Of a DNA stretch of 64,000 bases, positions 18,140 through 27,714 are shown one piece after another. The stretch spans positions 1,488,001 through 1,552,000 of the forward strand of contig OZ243931.1 in NCBI GenBank assembly GCA_965214055.1, read 5' to 3'. A program made the position numbers and the translations under genes. Source of the DNA: WTGA01 sp965214055. GTDB taxonomy: Bacteria > Pseudomonadota > Gammaproteobacteria > Arenicellales > Poriferihabitantaceae. Under the pieces are notes generated by a model. That model saw only the letters and a program-made list of their open reading frames with translations. It was not told where the DNA came from and ran no database searches. The first letter of the stretch is position 1. The number at the start of each line of letters is the position of its first letter.

Positions 18140-18925
18140 TCACTTTCCCGGACCCTGGGTTTTGTCCGGGCCTGCCAGGGTCAGAGAATGGTAATCGAAG
18201 CCATGTTCAATGGTGGGCTTGACAATCTTGAAATAGGGGGAAACATCGAAGTCCCGGGGGGTAAACAGGCTGTAATGGCGGATGTGATAGATCACCTTGA
18301 CGCTGTAGGAGTATTCCGACAGTTCGACTTTCTTCTCCACGCTGGGCAGGATCGGGTAGTGTATGGACTGAAAGGATTCCGCAATCAGGCTGGAACAGAT
18401 CGCCCGGGAGGGGTCGCCGCTGCCCAGGGCAAGCAACTGGCGCCGGAACCGCACCGGAACGGGAGGAATGGGCAGCAGATACCGGCCCAAATCAAAAACA
18501 TGCTTGAGGTCATACTCCAGCCCCAGGCTCTGCACCATCATGCCGATTGCTTTTTCCCGGTCTTCATCGGTCAATCCCACCGGGCGGCAGATTCGGACAT
18601 TGAAGTTCCGGTACTTGGAAAGAGGGGATGCAATGACACCGTCATTGAGGTCGGCTTCGATCAGGGGGCATTCTTCCCCGGCATCGGTAAATTGTCCGGT
18701 GGCGGGGCCCGCAAAAAATGCGGCATGGGACCAGGTGGATTGTGTCAGGTACTTGATGGCGGTGCTGATTCGGGTATTGCCATCCACCAGCAGGATATCC
18801 CCGGGTTCCATCACGGTTTCCAGCAGAGGGATGTCGTAGGTGGAAAAAGGCGTGTAATGGGGAATGGGACGGCTGAGATAACTCGCCAGCCATTTGCCAA
18901 GCCGGAGTTTCAGGTTGTTAACCAT
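18140..18925 (-). CDS. YiiX/YebB-like permuted NlpC/P60 family hydrolase
   Basis: A 261-residue protein with EPGDILLVDGNTRISTAIKYLTQSTWSHAAFF near residues 40-70, carrying the conserved His, and ICSSLIAESFQSI near 175, carrying the candidate catalytic Cys. The His-before-Cys order is the mark of circularly permuted NlpC/P60 papain-like enzymes such as YiiX. These act as amidases or thioesterases on lipid or peptide substrates; the target is unknown. It lies just upstream of the adhesin remnant on the same strand. Confidence 0.8.
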   Translation of the reverse strand: MVNNLKLRLGKWLASYLSRPIPHYTPFSTYDIPLLETVMEPGDILLVDGNTRISTAIKYLTQSTWSHAAFFAGPATGQFTDAGEECPLIEADLNDGVIASPLSKYRNFNVRICRPVGLTDEDREKAIGMMVQSLGLEYDLKHVFDLGRYLLPIPPVPVRFRRQLLALGSGDPSRAICSSLIAESFQSIHYPILPSVEKKVELSEYSYSVKVIYHIRHYSLFTPRDFDVSPYFKIVKPTIEHGFDYHSLTLAGPDKTQGPGK

Positions 18926-19029
18926 CGGGGTCGCTCACGTTCGTTCATCCACCGGGACGGGAAAGAGAAGGTCCGTTCCGGGCTGGTCCAAGGATACCGT
19001 CTGTTTCCCGGGTCCACCAATCCATGAGA

Positions 19030-20187
19030 TCAGCGGATGCGGGAATTATACGGTGAATGGGCACGGACCAGTTCAATGTACCGATTGACATGCTGCTGTT
19101 CCCGGTGGACGAATTGCTGGATGGCTTCGTTGAATGGACTGGGAGCCATCCAGTGCAATGACCGGGTCCGGGTGGGAATGAAGCCCCTGGAAATTTTGTG
19201 TTCCCCCTGGGCGCCGGGATCAAAACGCTGTAATCCGTTTTCGATGCAAAGTTCAATTCCCCGGTAATAGCACAGCTCAAAGTGAAGGCTGTCAACATAG
19301 TGTGCGCAGCCCCAATGCCTGCCATAAAGCGTATCATCATCACAGTACATGAGGGCGCCCGCTACACATTGCCTGCCATGGTACGCAAGAAACAGGTGAA
19401 CCTGATGCGGCATGATTTCGCTGACTTCCATGAAGAATGACTGGTTGAAAGCCGGCATCCCGAATTTCCGGTCATACAGGCCATGATACAATCGGGTGAA
19501 CTCGAACCAGTCGCCTTCCTGGGCTCTTTCTCCATCCAGGTGCCGGATGGTCAAGTCGGCTTCGGTGACCTTTCGTCGTTCCTGGCGAATATTCTTGCGT
19601 TTTTTCGACGTCAGGGTATCCAGAAACTCTTCGAAGCTGCCATAGTTCCGGTTATGCCAGTGAAACTGGCAGTCATTCCGTGAAACCGCGGATTGCTGGT
19701 CCAGTTTCCGGTGATCAGTCTGTGAGGGGAACAAACAGTGCATGCCGCTATAGCCGTTATCCGATACCAGAGTGTTGACGGCGGCCACCAGCAAGGTGGA
19801 AACCCGGTTTTTCGGGTCGTCGTGAACCAGCACTCTTTGTCCGCTTGCCGGGGTAAACGGAATGGCGTTCACCAGCTTGGGGTAATAACGCAGTCCATAG
19901 CGCTGATACGCATCCGCCCAGGCATGATCAAACACAAATTCGCCCCAGGAATTGCTTTTTTCATACAGCGGCATGGCTCCCACCAGTCGACCACCTTCGG
20001 AAAAGGCAAGGTGCCGGGGAATCCAGCCGGCATGTTCTCCAACACATTGATGGGTTTCAAGCGCTTTCAGGAATCCGTGATTCAGGAACGGGTAGTTCTT
20101 CATCACGAGACCATTCCATTGCTGTGCAGGGACCTCTTCGATCCGGGAGTGGACCTTCACGGTTTTCGGGCTCAGGGAATCCGGCAT
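19030..20187 (-). CDS. FemAB-like peptidoglycan-biosynthesis/GNAT-fold protein (PF04339)
   Basis: About 385 residues. The opening VHSRIEEVPAQQWNGL, HAWADAYQRYGLRYYPKLVNAIPFTPASG and the late GCAHYVDSLHFELCYYRGIELCIE are characteristic of PF04339 proteins. They have two GNAT-like domains and are usually annotated as peptidoglycan biosynthesis/recognition. The reaction has not been established. Two starts are possible, the ATG at 20187 and a GTG at 20241; neither has a good binding site, and I prefer the ATG. Confidence 0.82.
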   Translation of the reverse strand: MPDSLSPKTVKVHSRIEEVPAQQWNGLVMKNYPFLNHGFLKALETHQCVGEHAGWIPRHLAFSEGGRLVGAMPLYEKSNSWGEFVFDHAWADAYQRYGLRYYPKLVNAIPFTPASGQRVLVHDDPKNRVSTLLVAAVNTLVSDNGYSGMHCLFPSQTDHRKLDQQSAVSRNDCQFHWHNRNYGSFEEFLDTLTSKKRKNIRQERRKVTEADLTIRHLDGERAQEGDWFEFTRLYHGLYDRKFGMPAFNQSFFMEVSEIMPHQVHLFLAYHGRQCVAGALMYCDDDTLYGRHWGCAHYVDSLHFELCYYRGIELCIENGLQRFDPGAQGEHKISRGFIPTRTRSLHWMAPSPFNEAIQQFVHREQQHVNRYIELVRAHSPYNSRIR

Positions 20188-20370
20188 ATCCGATTCAAAT
20201 CGACGTTGACGGATGGTGGTTGCGGGGGCCGGCAGGAACACCAGGCTTGAAAAGGTGAAGGCCAGGGTGGTATTCGGGTCTGGACAACATTCGGTTTTAC
20301 TCCGGGCGAAGTTTTATCAGTTCGAGTATTATAGCGACAACTGATTCGATCACTTGCACCGGAGGAATAA

Positions 20371-21822
20371 ATGGCCGTTGTCAATTGCAGGGCTCTGATG
20401 TCGTTTATCGCGATTTTTCTGGGATTGCTGGCCATTTCCGGATGTGCGACCAACCCCGTTTCCGGGAAATATGATTTTGTTTTGATGTCCGAGGAACAGG
20501 AAATCGAAATGGGCAGGAAGCATCATTCCCTGATCATGGAACAGTACAGTGAGTATGACCACCCTGAATTGCAGCGGTATGTGGAAAATCTCGGACAGCA
20601 ACTCGCCGCTGCAAGCCATCGCGACAACCTGGAGTATCATTTTACCCTCCTGGATTCGCCGGAAGTCAATGCGTTTGCCCTGCCGGGAGGGTATATCTAT
20701 ATCACCAGGGGGATCATGGCCTATATGAACAGCGAGGAAGACCTTGCCGGCGTCCTCGGCCATGAAATTGGCCATGTGACCGCCCGCCACGGTGTCCGGC
20801 AGCACGGAACACAGACGATAGTGGGCCTGGTGGGTCTGGTTGCTACAATCGCCGCAGAAGACAAACAAACCGCCGCCGATGTATACGGTCAGATTGGCAA
20901 TGCCCTGGTATCCGGTTATGGGCGAAACCTCGAACTCGAAGCAGATCGCCTGGGGGCCGAGTATCTGGCGCGATCGAATTACGACCCCGCAAGGATGCTG
21001 GATGTCATTGGCATTTTAAAAAATCAGGAGAGATTCGAACGAAAGCGCGCCAGGGAAGAAGGCCGTCCGGCACGGGTTTACCACGGGGTGTTTGCCACCC
21101 ACCCGAGAAACGACCGGCGACTGCAGGAAGTGGTGCATGCCGCGAAAAAGCTGAAGAGTGACAATCCCCGGGAAACCGACCGGGAAGAGTTTCTCCGGTT
21201 GATGGACAAAGTCACGTTTGGAGACAGTGAACACCAGGGAATCGTCAGAGGCAATCGGTTGTACCACAAGGACCTTGATTTTACGCTGGCGTTTCCGGAA
21301 GGCTGGCGAATTGATAACCAGCCTGCACAGTTGGTAGCGATCCGTTCCGACAACGAGGCGATAATGGTGGTGGGTATTGATCCATTGCCGGAGGGAGAAT
21401 CCCCGGCCCAGTATCTGCGGGGCAAGTTCGCCAACCTGAGAAAAGGGGAACCACTGCAGGACAATCGCGGATACACCGGAATGGTGTGGGGTCAAACCCC
21501 ATTCGGGTACGGGTCCTTCCGGGTCATCGCGGTGAGCCATGGAAAGCAGGTGTTGCGGGTGAAAGGATTTTCAAAGAACCGGGGGGTGGACCAGGCATTT
21601 GTGGATACGGCGATGTCGGTCAGGCCGTTGCAGCCCGGTGAACAACAGTATGCGAAGGCCAGGCGAATCAAACTGGTCCGGGCCGAATCCGGAGATACGT
21701 TTGCACGGCTGGCACTGCAAACCGACCTCGGAAAATATGCCGTTGACCAGCTGCGGTTGCTGAATGACCTGTATCCGGACGGCGAACCCGCGCCGGGCCA
21801 GCTGGTCAAGATCATTCAATAG
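20371..21822 (+). CDS. M48 family metalloprotease lipoprotein
   Basis: The 483-residue protein begins with a lipoprotein signal (LLAISGCATNP, lipidated Cys near 27). The zinc protease motif GHEIGHVTARHG is near residue 130, and the third ligand is in NLELEADRLGAEYLA near 190, as in BepA/YggG-type enzymes that degrade misassembled outer-membrane proteins. The C-terminal 50 residues (KLVRAESGDTFARLA to LVKIIQ) look like a LysM-type domain. It has its own unit, divergent from the FemAB-like gene. Confidence 0.92.
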   Translation: MAVVNCRALMSFIAIFLGLLAISGCATNPVSGKYDFVLMSEEQEIEMGRKHHSLIMEQYSEYDHPELQRYVENLGQQLAAASHRDNLEYHFTLLDSPEVNAFALPGGYIYITRGIMAYMNSEEDLAGVLGHEIGHVTARHGVRQHGTQTIVGLVGLVATIAAEDKQTAADVYGQIGNALVSGYGRNLELEADRLGAEYLARSNYDPARMLDVIGILKNQERFERKRAREEGRPARVYHGVFATHPRNDRRLQEVVHAAKKLKSDNPRETDREEFLRLMDKVTFGDSEHQGIVRGNRLYHKDLDFTLAFPEGWRIDNQPAQLVAIRSDNEAIMVVGIDPLPEGESPAQYLRGKFANLRKGEPLQDNRGYTGMVWGQTPFGYGSFRVIAVSHGKQVLRVKGFSKNRGVDQAFVDTAMSVRPLQPGEQQYAKARRIKLVRAESGDTFARLALQTDLGKYAVDQLRLLNDLYPDGEPAPGQLVKIIQ

Positions 21823-21902
21823 TGCCCGCATTGACGCCAGGGAACTTATCCGGGACATGGGTGAATGCGGGCTTATCTCTCTTTAACACGCAGGGGCAGT
21901 GA

Positions 21903-24782
21903 GTGGTCATGGTAGCCAGGACTTTGGAGAACATGGCCATCCCCCGGGACCTGGCCCATACGGTGGAAAACCACTGGAAACGATTTACGGAAAAGCTCGA
22001 TGCCCTGCCGGACCGGGAATCCGCTGCAAACCTTCTCCAAAGCTGCCGGTCCCGCCGGGAACTCCGGATGGTCTGGGCCGGCAGTGAATACATCGCAGGC
22101 AGCTGCATCGCCAGCCCCCTTTTGCTGTACGATTTGATTTGCAGTGGCGACCTGGATCAGGGCTATGGCCGGGACGGGCTGGATGAACGCGCGAAAAGCA
22201 TCATTGCAGTGTGTGACAATGAGGACCAGCTGCATGCGCGGTTAAGGCGTTTTCGGCAGCGTGAAATGATCCGTCTGGCCTGGCGGGACCTGGGGGGGAT
22301 GGCGGAACTGGAGGAAACGATGTCCATGGTTTCCGCCCTGGCAGACATCAGTATCCGGATTGCACTGGCCCATCACCACCGCTGGCTGTCCCGGCGGTAT
22401 GGTCAGCCCATGGGGGAAGGGGGACAACCCGCCAGCCTGATCGTGCTTGGGCTGGGAAAACTGGGGGGCAATGAACTGAACTATTCCTCGGATGTCGACC
22501 TGATGTTTGCCTATGACCTTCCCGGAAAAGTGCAGGGGGCCACGCACCGCGGACCCGCACTCGACAACCAGGAGTACTTTGTCAAGCTGGGACGGAAAAT
22601 CATCGCTGCCCTGGATACCCGGACGGCAGACGGGATTGTTTTTCGCACCGACATGCGGCTGCGCCCCAATGGCGACAGCGGTCCCCTGGTGTTGTCTTTC
22701 CCTGCGCTGGAGCATTACTACCAGACCCATGGGCGCAGCTGGGAAAGATATGCCCTGGTCAAGGCGAGGGTGATTGCCGGAGACCCCCATGCCGGGGCTG
22801 AATTGCTGGACATGCTGCGGCCCTTTGTCTACCGGAAGTACCTGGATTTCAGTGCCTACGAGGCCATCCGGGAAATGAAGAGCATGATTTACCGGGAATT
22901 GAAACAGCAGGGGACAGAACGGAATATCAAGCTGGGTTGGGGAGGGATTCGGGAAATCGAGTTTTTTGTTCAAAGCCATCAACTGATTCAGGGAGGGAGA
23001 GAAAAAAGCCTGCAGACGCAATCCCTGTATGAAGCGATCCATGCCTTGCAGGAACTGGGTGAAATGGAAGGCACCGTAAGGCGGGACCTGATCCAAAGTT
23101 ATCGGTTTCTTCGAAATACGGAACATCGATTGCAGATGGTCGCCGACCGCCAGACCCAGCAATTGCCGGAGTCTGACTATGAGCGATTGCGCCTGGCGTG
23201 GTCCATGGGGTTTGAGACATGGGACGAGTATGCGAAAGTCCTTGACCATCACCGACACACCATACATGGCCAGTTCAGGAGGATTCTCGATGCCGATGCG
23301 GAACATGAAAGCCTGGAAAGCTTTCGACTGCAGGATGTCTGGCACGGAAGGCTGCCTTACCGGCAGGCGGTGGAAGCACTGGTGCAGGCGGGCTTTCCGG
23401 AAACCAATACCACCCCGGAATTATTGAATGGATTTCGCCAGGGCCGCCTGTACCAGGCTTTTTCCGGAGCGGAGCGTGATCGGATGGACCGCCTGGTTCC
23501 CCTGGCCATACAACAGGCCGCAAAACATCCCGATGCGGACCGTGCCATGGCGGCGTTCATTTCGGTTGTTGAAGCCATTGGCCGGCGGTCGGTGTATCTG
23601 AGCCTGCTGATTGAAAATCCAATTGCCCTGAAGCAGTTGCTGCACTTGTGCGCAGCCAGTCGCTGGATATCCAACCACATTGGCCGGCATCCGGTGATTC
23701 TGGATGAGTTGCTCAATCCCCTGGCCGATATCAGGAATCGTAGCCGGGATGACCTTGAATCAGAACTCAGTCATCGCCTGTCACAACTCGATGGCGATGA
23801 CGAAGAGGGCTGGATGAACACCCTGAGGGAGTATCAGCATGCCCAGGTGCTGCAGATTGCGGCGGCGGACATATCCGGTGAACTGGATGTGATGAATATA
23901 CACCAGGGTCTCACCCGGCTGGCCAACGTACTGGTACACAGGGTGTTTGACGATGCGGTGCGGTCAGTCAGCAACCGACTGGGCAGTCCATCCTGCCAGG
24001 GCGGCATGATCGCATATGGCAAGTTCGCCAGCTCAGAGCTTGGCTATCATTCCGACCTGGATGTGATCGTATGTTTTGATTCCCCGGATGACTGCAGTCC
24101 TGCAGAGAAAATGGAGGCGGAGTATTTTTACGGCCGTGTCGGGAAACGGCTGATCCACCTCCTGACGACACGTACCCGGGCGGGCTACCTGTATCAACTC
24201 GACATGCGCCTGCGTCCCAGCGGCCGCAGCGGGACCCTGGTGACATCGTTGTCTGGATTTTCCGATTACCAGCTCAGGCATGCCTGGACCTGGGAGCATC
24301 AGGCACTGGTCCGTGCAAGGGTGGTCATCGGCAATGAGGCATTTACCCGGCGGTTTGAGGAAGCGAGACGGGGGGTCCTGGTCCTGGAACGGGACCCTGG
24401 GCCATTGCGGGAGGATATCCGGTCCATGCGACGAAAAATGATTGATGCCAATTGCCAGTCAAACGAACAGGTCTATGATATCAAGCTGGATGAAGGCGGT
24501 ATTGTCGACATCGAATTTCTGGTGCAGTACTGGATTCTCAGGGAGTCCCATGAACATGCGGAACTGACAGAGCCCAGAACCACTTCCGCATGTATTGCCG
24601 CCCTGGTTGAACAGTCCGTCATTGATTCAAACACCGGGGAGGAGATGTTGCACTGTTACGAAACCTATCTGCGCCACTCCCTGAACCTGAAGCTCATGGA
24701 CCGGCCGGTCCTGGCAAGGCAGAGCGAGCTGTTGGCCGAAAGATCAGCCATCAAGTCCATTTGGGCGGAGACTTTTGGTTGA
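21903..24782 (+). CDS. glnE: Bifunctional glutamine synthetase adenylyltransferase/adenylyl-removing enzyme
   Basis: Controls glutamine synthetase by adding or removing AMP in response to PII. It has two nucleotidyltransferase domains: the N-terminal one with LGKLGGNELNYSSDVDLMF near residue 185 (removase half) and the C-terminal one with GKFASSELGYHSDLDVIV near 705 (transferase half). Each has the paired Asp motif and is followed by a helical domain. The length of 959 is standard. The first codon used is GTG at 21903; an in-frame ATG at 21909 is equally possible. Confidence 0.96.
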   Translation: MVMVARTLENMAIPRDLAHTVENHWKRFTEKLDALPDRESAANLLQSCRSRRELRMVWAGSEYIAGSCIASPLLLYDLICSGDLDQGYGRDGLDERAKSIIAVCDNEDQLHARLRRFRQREMIRLAWRDLGGMAELEETMSMVSALADISIRIALAHHHRWLSRRYGQPMGEGGQPASLIVLGLGKLGGNELNYSSDVDLMFAYDLPGKVQGATHRGPALDNQEYFVKLGRKIIAALDTRTADGIVFRTDMRLRPNGDSGPLVLSFPALEHYYQTHGRSWERYALVKARVIAGDPHAGAELLDMLRPFVYRKYLDFSAYEAIREMKSMIYRELKQQGTERNIKLGWGGIREIEFFVQSHQLIQGGREKSLQTQSLYEAIHALQELGEMEGTVRRDLIQSYRFLRNTEHRLQMVADRQTQQLPESDYERLRLAWSMGFETWDEYAKVLDHHRHTIHGQFRRILDADAEHESLESFRLQDVWHGRLPYRQAVEALVQAGFPETNTTPELLNGFRQGRLYQAFSGAERDRMDRLVPLAIQQAAKHPDADRAMAAFISVVEAIGRRSVYLSLLIENPIALKQLLHLCAASRWISNHIGRHPVILDELLNPLADIRNRSRDDLESELSHRLSQLDGDDEEGWMNTLREYQHAQVLQIAAADISGELDVMNIHQGLTRLANVLVHRVFDDAVRSVSNRLGSPSCQGGMIAYGKFASSELGYHSDLDVIVCFDSPDDCSPAEKMEAEYFYGRVGKRLIHLLTTRTRAGYLYQLDMRLRPSGRSGTLVTSLSGFSDYQLRHAWTWEHQALVRARVVIGNEAFTRRFEEARRGVLVLERDPGPLREDIRSMRRKMIDANCQSNEQVYDIKLDEGGIVDIEFLVQYWILRESHEHAELTEPRTTSACIAALVEQSVIDSNTGEEMLHCYETYLRHSLNLKLMDRPVLARQSELLAERSAIKSIWAETFG

Positions 24783-24864
24783 CAATGGCCATACAGTCAA
24801 TTATTTAGTGAGGGTGGGGTCCGAAGCTCTGGGAATTCAGGTGAGAACTGGCAGGATATCCAGT

Positions 24865-24870
24865 TATAAT
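24865..24870 (+). promoter_or_regulatory. Candidate -10 element for ilvE
   Basis: TATAAT 69 bases before the ilvE start in the glnE-ilvE gap. No clear -35 at 16-18 bases upstream, so only suggestive. Confidence 0.3.
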
Positions 24871-24938
24871 GCCCGGGTGGCTCCCGAAGTGGAGTCGTGG
24901 CGCAGAATCAATCATAACCAGGTGGAGAGCAACAGAAA

Positions 24939-25859
24939 ATGTCATTCAGTGACCGAGATGGTGTAATATGGATGGACGGGGATATGGTGCCGTGGCGGGA
25001 AGCCAAAGTGCATGTTCTTACCCATACCCTGCACTACGGAATGGGCGTATTTGAAGGTGTCCGTGCGTACAGGACGGAAAAAGGCACTGCGATTTTTCGT
25101 CTTGGCGAGCACACGGACCGCCTGTTCCGCTCCGCACATATTTTGGGAATCCGTATTCCCTTCGATATCCAGACCGTTCAGCAGGCCCAGGTAGAATCCA
25201 TCCGGCAAAACAACCTTGAGACGGGTTATTTGAGACCGATGGTATTCTATGGGTCCGAGGGAATGGGCATCCGTGCCGACAACCTGAAGGTGCACATGAT
25301 CGTGGCCGCCTGGGAGTGGGGCACCTATCTGGGGGATGAAAGCCTCCGCAATGGCATTCGCGTCCGCGTGTCCTCGTATACCCGGCATCATGTCAATATC
25401 AGCATGTGCCGGGCCAAGGCCAACGGACACTATATCAACTCAATGCTAGCGTTGCAGGAAGCCGTGGATACCGGCTACGATGAAGCCCTGTTGCTGGATA
25501 CCAATGGGTTTGTCATGGAGGGAAGCGGGGAAAACCTGTTTGTCATTCGGGACGGGGTGGTGTATACCCCGGACCTGACATCAGCCCTGGATGGCATAAC
25601 GCGCAATACGGCCATCCGGATCATGCAGGACGAAGGACTGGAGGTGGTGGAAAAACGCATTACCCGGGATGAGGTGTATATCTGCGATGAGGCCTTTTTT
25701 ACCGGTACCGCCGCGGAAGTCACCCCGATCCGGGAAGTGGACAATCGTACCATTGGAAAGGGGGGTCGAGGACCCATTACTGAAAAGGTACAATCCCGGT
25801 TTTTCGATGCCGTGCATGGCCGTGCGCCGGAATACGAACACTGGCTGACCTATGTCTAG
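24939..25859 (+). CDS. ilvE: Branched-chain amino acid aminotransferase
   Basis: Final transamination of valine, isoleucine and leucine synthesis. A fold-type IV PLP enzyme of 306 residues: HYGMGVFEGVRAY near the start, RAKANGHYINSMLA with the PLP lysine near 159, VMEGSGENLFVIRDG, and FFTGTAAEVTPI near the end. All are IlvE signatures. The ATG at 24939 has GGTGGAGAGC about ten bases upstream. Its stop overlaps the first ATG of the zinc-finger gene, where a 12-base direct repeat occurs. Confidence 0.96.
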   Translation: MSFSDRDGVIWMDGDMVPWREAKVHVLTHTLHYGMGVFEGVRAYRTEKGTAIFRLGEHTDRLFRSAHILGIRIPFDIQTVQQAQVESIRQNNLETGYLRPMVFYGSEGMGIRADNLKVHMIVAAWEWGTYLGDESLRNGIRVRVSSYTRHHVNISMCRAKANGHYINSMLALQEAVDTGYDEALLLDTNGFVMEGSGENLFVIRDGVVYTPDLTSALDGITRNTAIRIMQDEGLEVVEKRITRDEVYICDEAFFTGTAAEVTPIREVDNRTIGKGGRGPITEKVQSRFFDAVHGRAPEYEHWLTYV

Positions 25860-25863
25860 ACCT

Positions 25864-26109
25864 ATGTCTAAGAGCGATCAAACCGAAAACTCCGCCATCA
25901 CACCGTCGGATGATGCGGATACGCCGAATGCCAGTGGCCGGGTGGAAGTGACCGCGGCCGACCTGCCTCTGCATTGTCCCATGCCCGGGAAAAGGCTGTG
26001 GGACTCACATCCCAGGGTGTATCTTCCCATCGAGAACAGCGCAGAGGAAACGTGTCCCTATTGCGGCACGGTTTTTGTGCTGAAAGAGTTGCCAAAATCC
26101 GCACAGTAG
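25864..26109 (+). CDS. Zinc-finger domain protein (zf-CHCC, NDUFS6-like)
   Basis: About 81 residues with a disordered acidic N-terminus and a C-terminal finger: LHCPMP, SHPRVYLPI, then ETCPYCGTVF. This is the C/H/C/C pattern of bacterial zf-CHCC proteins related to the complex I subunit NDUFS6. In gammaproteobacteria it often sits between ilvE and waaF, as here. The molecular role is unknown. An earlier in-frame ATG at 25852 overlaps ilvE. Confidence 0.88.
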   Translation: MSKSDQTENSAITPSDDADTPNASGRVEVTAADLPLHCPMPGKRLWDSHPRVYLPIENSAEETCPYCGTVFVLKELPKSAQ

Positions 26110-26185
26110 CCCGGGGTTCATGTGCCGGCGGGCTGAAAACCGGATCAAACGGGAATTCCCGGTTCCCTTCAAATAGCAACCGGTT

Positions 26186-27193
26186 ATGAAAAAAACCCTG
26201 GTGGTTGGTCCCTCATGGGTGGGGGATATGGTGATGGCACAGGGTTTGTTCAAGGTGATAAAAAAAGAGGCGGACCCGGGGGAAATTTCGGTTCTTGCGC
26301 CACCCTGGAGTGAGCCCATCCTGGAACGGATGCCGGAAGTGGACCGGAGTATTGAAATGCCCATTGGCCATGGCGTGCTCCACCTCGGCCTGCGACGAAA
26401 AATCGCCCGGTCCATCCGGCATTATCATTTTGATCAGGCCATCATATTGCCCGGTTCCCTGAAATCGGCGCTTATCCCCTGGCTGGCAGGCATTCCGAGA
26501 AGAACAGGTTTTGTCGGGGAACAGCGTTGGGGGTTGTTGAACGACATCCGGAAACTGGACAGGAAAAGGATGCCGATGAATATCCAGCGGTATGTTTTCC
26601 TGGGCCTGGACAAGGACCACCCGGTTGTCGGGGAGTTGCCCAGGCCTTCGCTGCAGGTGGACGAAAACGCACTGGAAGCCACCCTGAATCGATTCAAACT
26701 CGACCTCAACCGACCTGTTGTGGCGTTTTGCCCCGGTGCTGAATATGGTCCCGCAAAACGCTGGCCTCCCCGGTATTTTGCTGAAGTGGCGCGAAAGAAA
26801 ATTTCCCAGGGCTGGCAGGTGTGGTTATTCGGTTCGGAGAATGATCGGAAAACCACGGAGGAAATCAATGCCTTGAGCGAGGGGGGATGTATCGATTTGG
26901 CCGGGAGAACCAGTCTGGGGGAGGTGGTGGATTTGATGTCGGTGGTAGAATATGTGGTCACCAATGATTCGGGGCTGATGCACATTGGTGCTGCAACGGG
27001 CAGTCATGTCATTGCCATCTACGGCTCTTCCGGAATGGAATTTACGCCGCCTTTGACCGACAAGTGCAGTATTCTCAGCCTTGGGTTGTCCTGCAGCCCC
27101 TGTTTCAAGCGCGAATGCCCGCTTCAGCATATGAACTGCCTGAACCAGCTTTCGCCGGACCGGGTATTGGATTGTATCGGGCAGCCCGGATGA
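26186..27193 (+). CDS. waaF: ADP-heptose:LPS heptosyltransferase II
   Basis: Adds heptose to the LPS inner core at the cytosolic face of the inner membrane. A GT9 family protein of 335 residues: TLVVGPSWVGDMVMAQGLF at the N-terminus, FCPGAEYGPAKRWP near 185, DLAGRTSLGEVVDLM near 240, and VTNDSGLMHIGAATG near 260 with the nucleotide-sugar binding residues. The C-terminal CSPCFKRECPLQHMNCL is usual for WaaF. It shows the host has a core LPS. Confidence 0.95.
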   Translation: MKKTLVVGPSWVGDMVMAQGLFKVIKKEADPGEISVLAPPWSEPILERMPEVDRSIEMPIGHGVLHLGLRRKIARSIRHYHFDQAIILPGSLKSALIPWLAGIPRRTGFVGEQRWGLLNDIRKLDRKRMPMNIQRYVFLGLDKDHPVVGELPRPSLQVDENALEATLNRFKLDLNRPVVAFCPGAEYGPAKRWPPRYFAEVARKKISQGWQVWLFGSENDRKTTEEINALSEGGCIDLAGRTSLGEVVDLMSVVEYVVTNDSGLMHIGAATGSHVIAIYGSSGMEFTPPLTDKCSILSLGLSCSPCFKRECPLQHMNCLNQLSPDRVLDCIGQPG

Positions 27194-27494
27194 ATATCGA
27201 AGGGAATTGACAGCAAAAAGCCATCGTCGGGGCATGAGGCGGTAACGCTGCAGGAAGAAGGCGGATGCCAGGGTTTCATCCCGGAAATACCGCGCAGAAC
27301 CACTCAAATTCTTTCATTTTTCCTGCATTGATCGGGGAAGGCCGAAGGGCCACCCGGTCCCGGGAAAACCACTGCTCTGCCAGGCCGATTTTTGTTTGGG
27401 CTACCGGATTTACACCTCGATTTTGACCCGGGAACCCAACCACTATCGGCTACAGTGTTGTAACTTGTTGATAATAGAGTAATGAAAATTATTT

Positions 27495-27524
27495 TTGACT
27501 AACCCTATATCTTGGGTTTATTAT
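27495..27524 (+). promoter_or_regulatory. Putative promoter of nrdJ overlapped by an NrdR box
   Basis: TTGACT (27495-27500) and TATTAT (27519-27524) are 18 bases apart and match five of six positions each to the sigma-70 hexamers. The first NrdR box fills the spacer, a geometry that would block polymerase. Confidence 0.6.
27502..27517 (+). promoter_or_regulatory. NrdR box 1
   Basis: ACCCTATATCTTGGGT follows the known NrdR-box pattern (consensus close to ACACTATATATTGTGT) with near-perfect dyad ends. It lies between the -35 and -10 of the nrdJ promoter. Confidence 0.7.
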
Positions 27525-27533
27525 TAACGATTG

Positions 27534-27549
27534 ATACTATATATGGGTT
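27534..27549 (+). promoter_or_regulatory. NrdR box 2
   Basis: ATACTATATATGGGTT begins 32 bases after box 1, three helical turns. Known NrdR box pairs upstream of ribonucleotide reductase genes use this spacing. Confidence 0.65.
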
Positions 27550-27714
27550 TTGTTGGCGATTGTAAAAATTATTGGACAAATCAGCCGCTTACCGGAAAAA
27601 GCGAGAATGAATCTATCTTTTGTTAATTATGAAGCCGGTTTTAAAGGACAGGAGTTTTCTGTGGGTGGGAAATGAGAGGATCTGGACAATGACAAAGAGA
27701 AGGAAAAAACAGGC

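Larger units (their letters stand above)
27194..27714. other. Intergenic region upstream of nrdJ (520 bp)
   Basis: No gene is supported. From about 27450 the composition turns AT-rich and contains the promoter and NrdR boxes listed separately. I looked for a B12-riboswitch-like block and did not see one. Confidence 0.5.

Noticed and set aside
27194..27490. Possible B12 riboswitch before the B12-dependent reductase
   Set aside because: No B12-box-like block or long structured leader was seen. The promoter and NrdR boxes explain regulation better.
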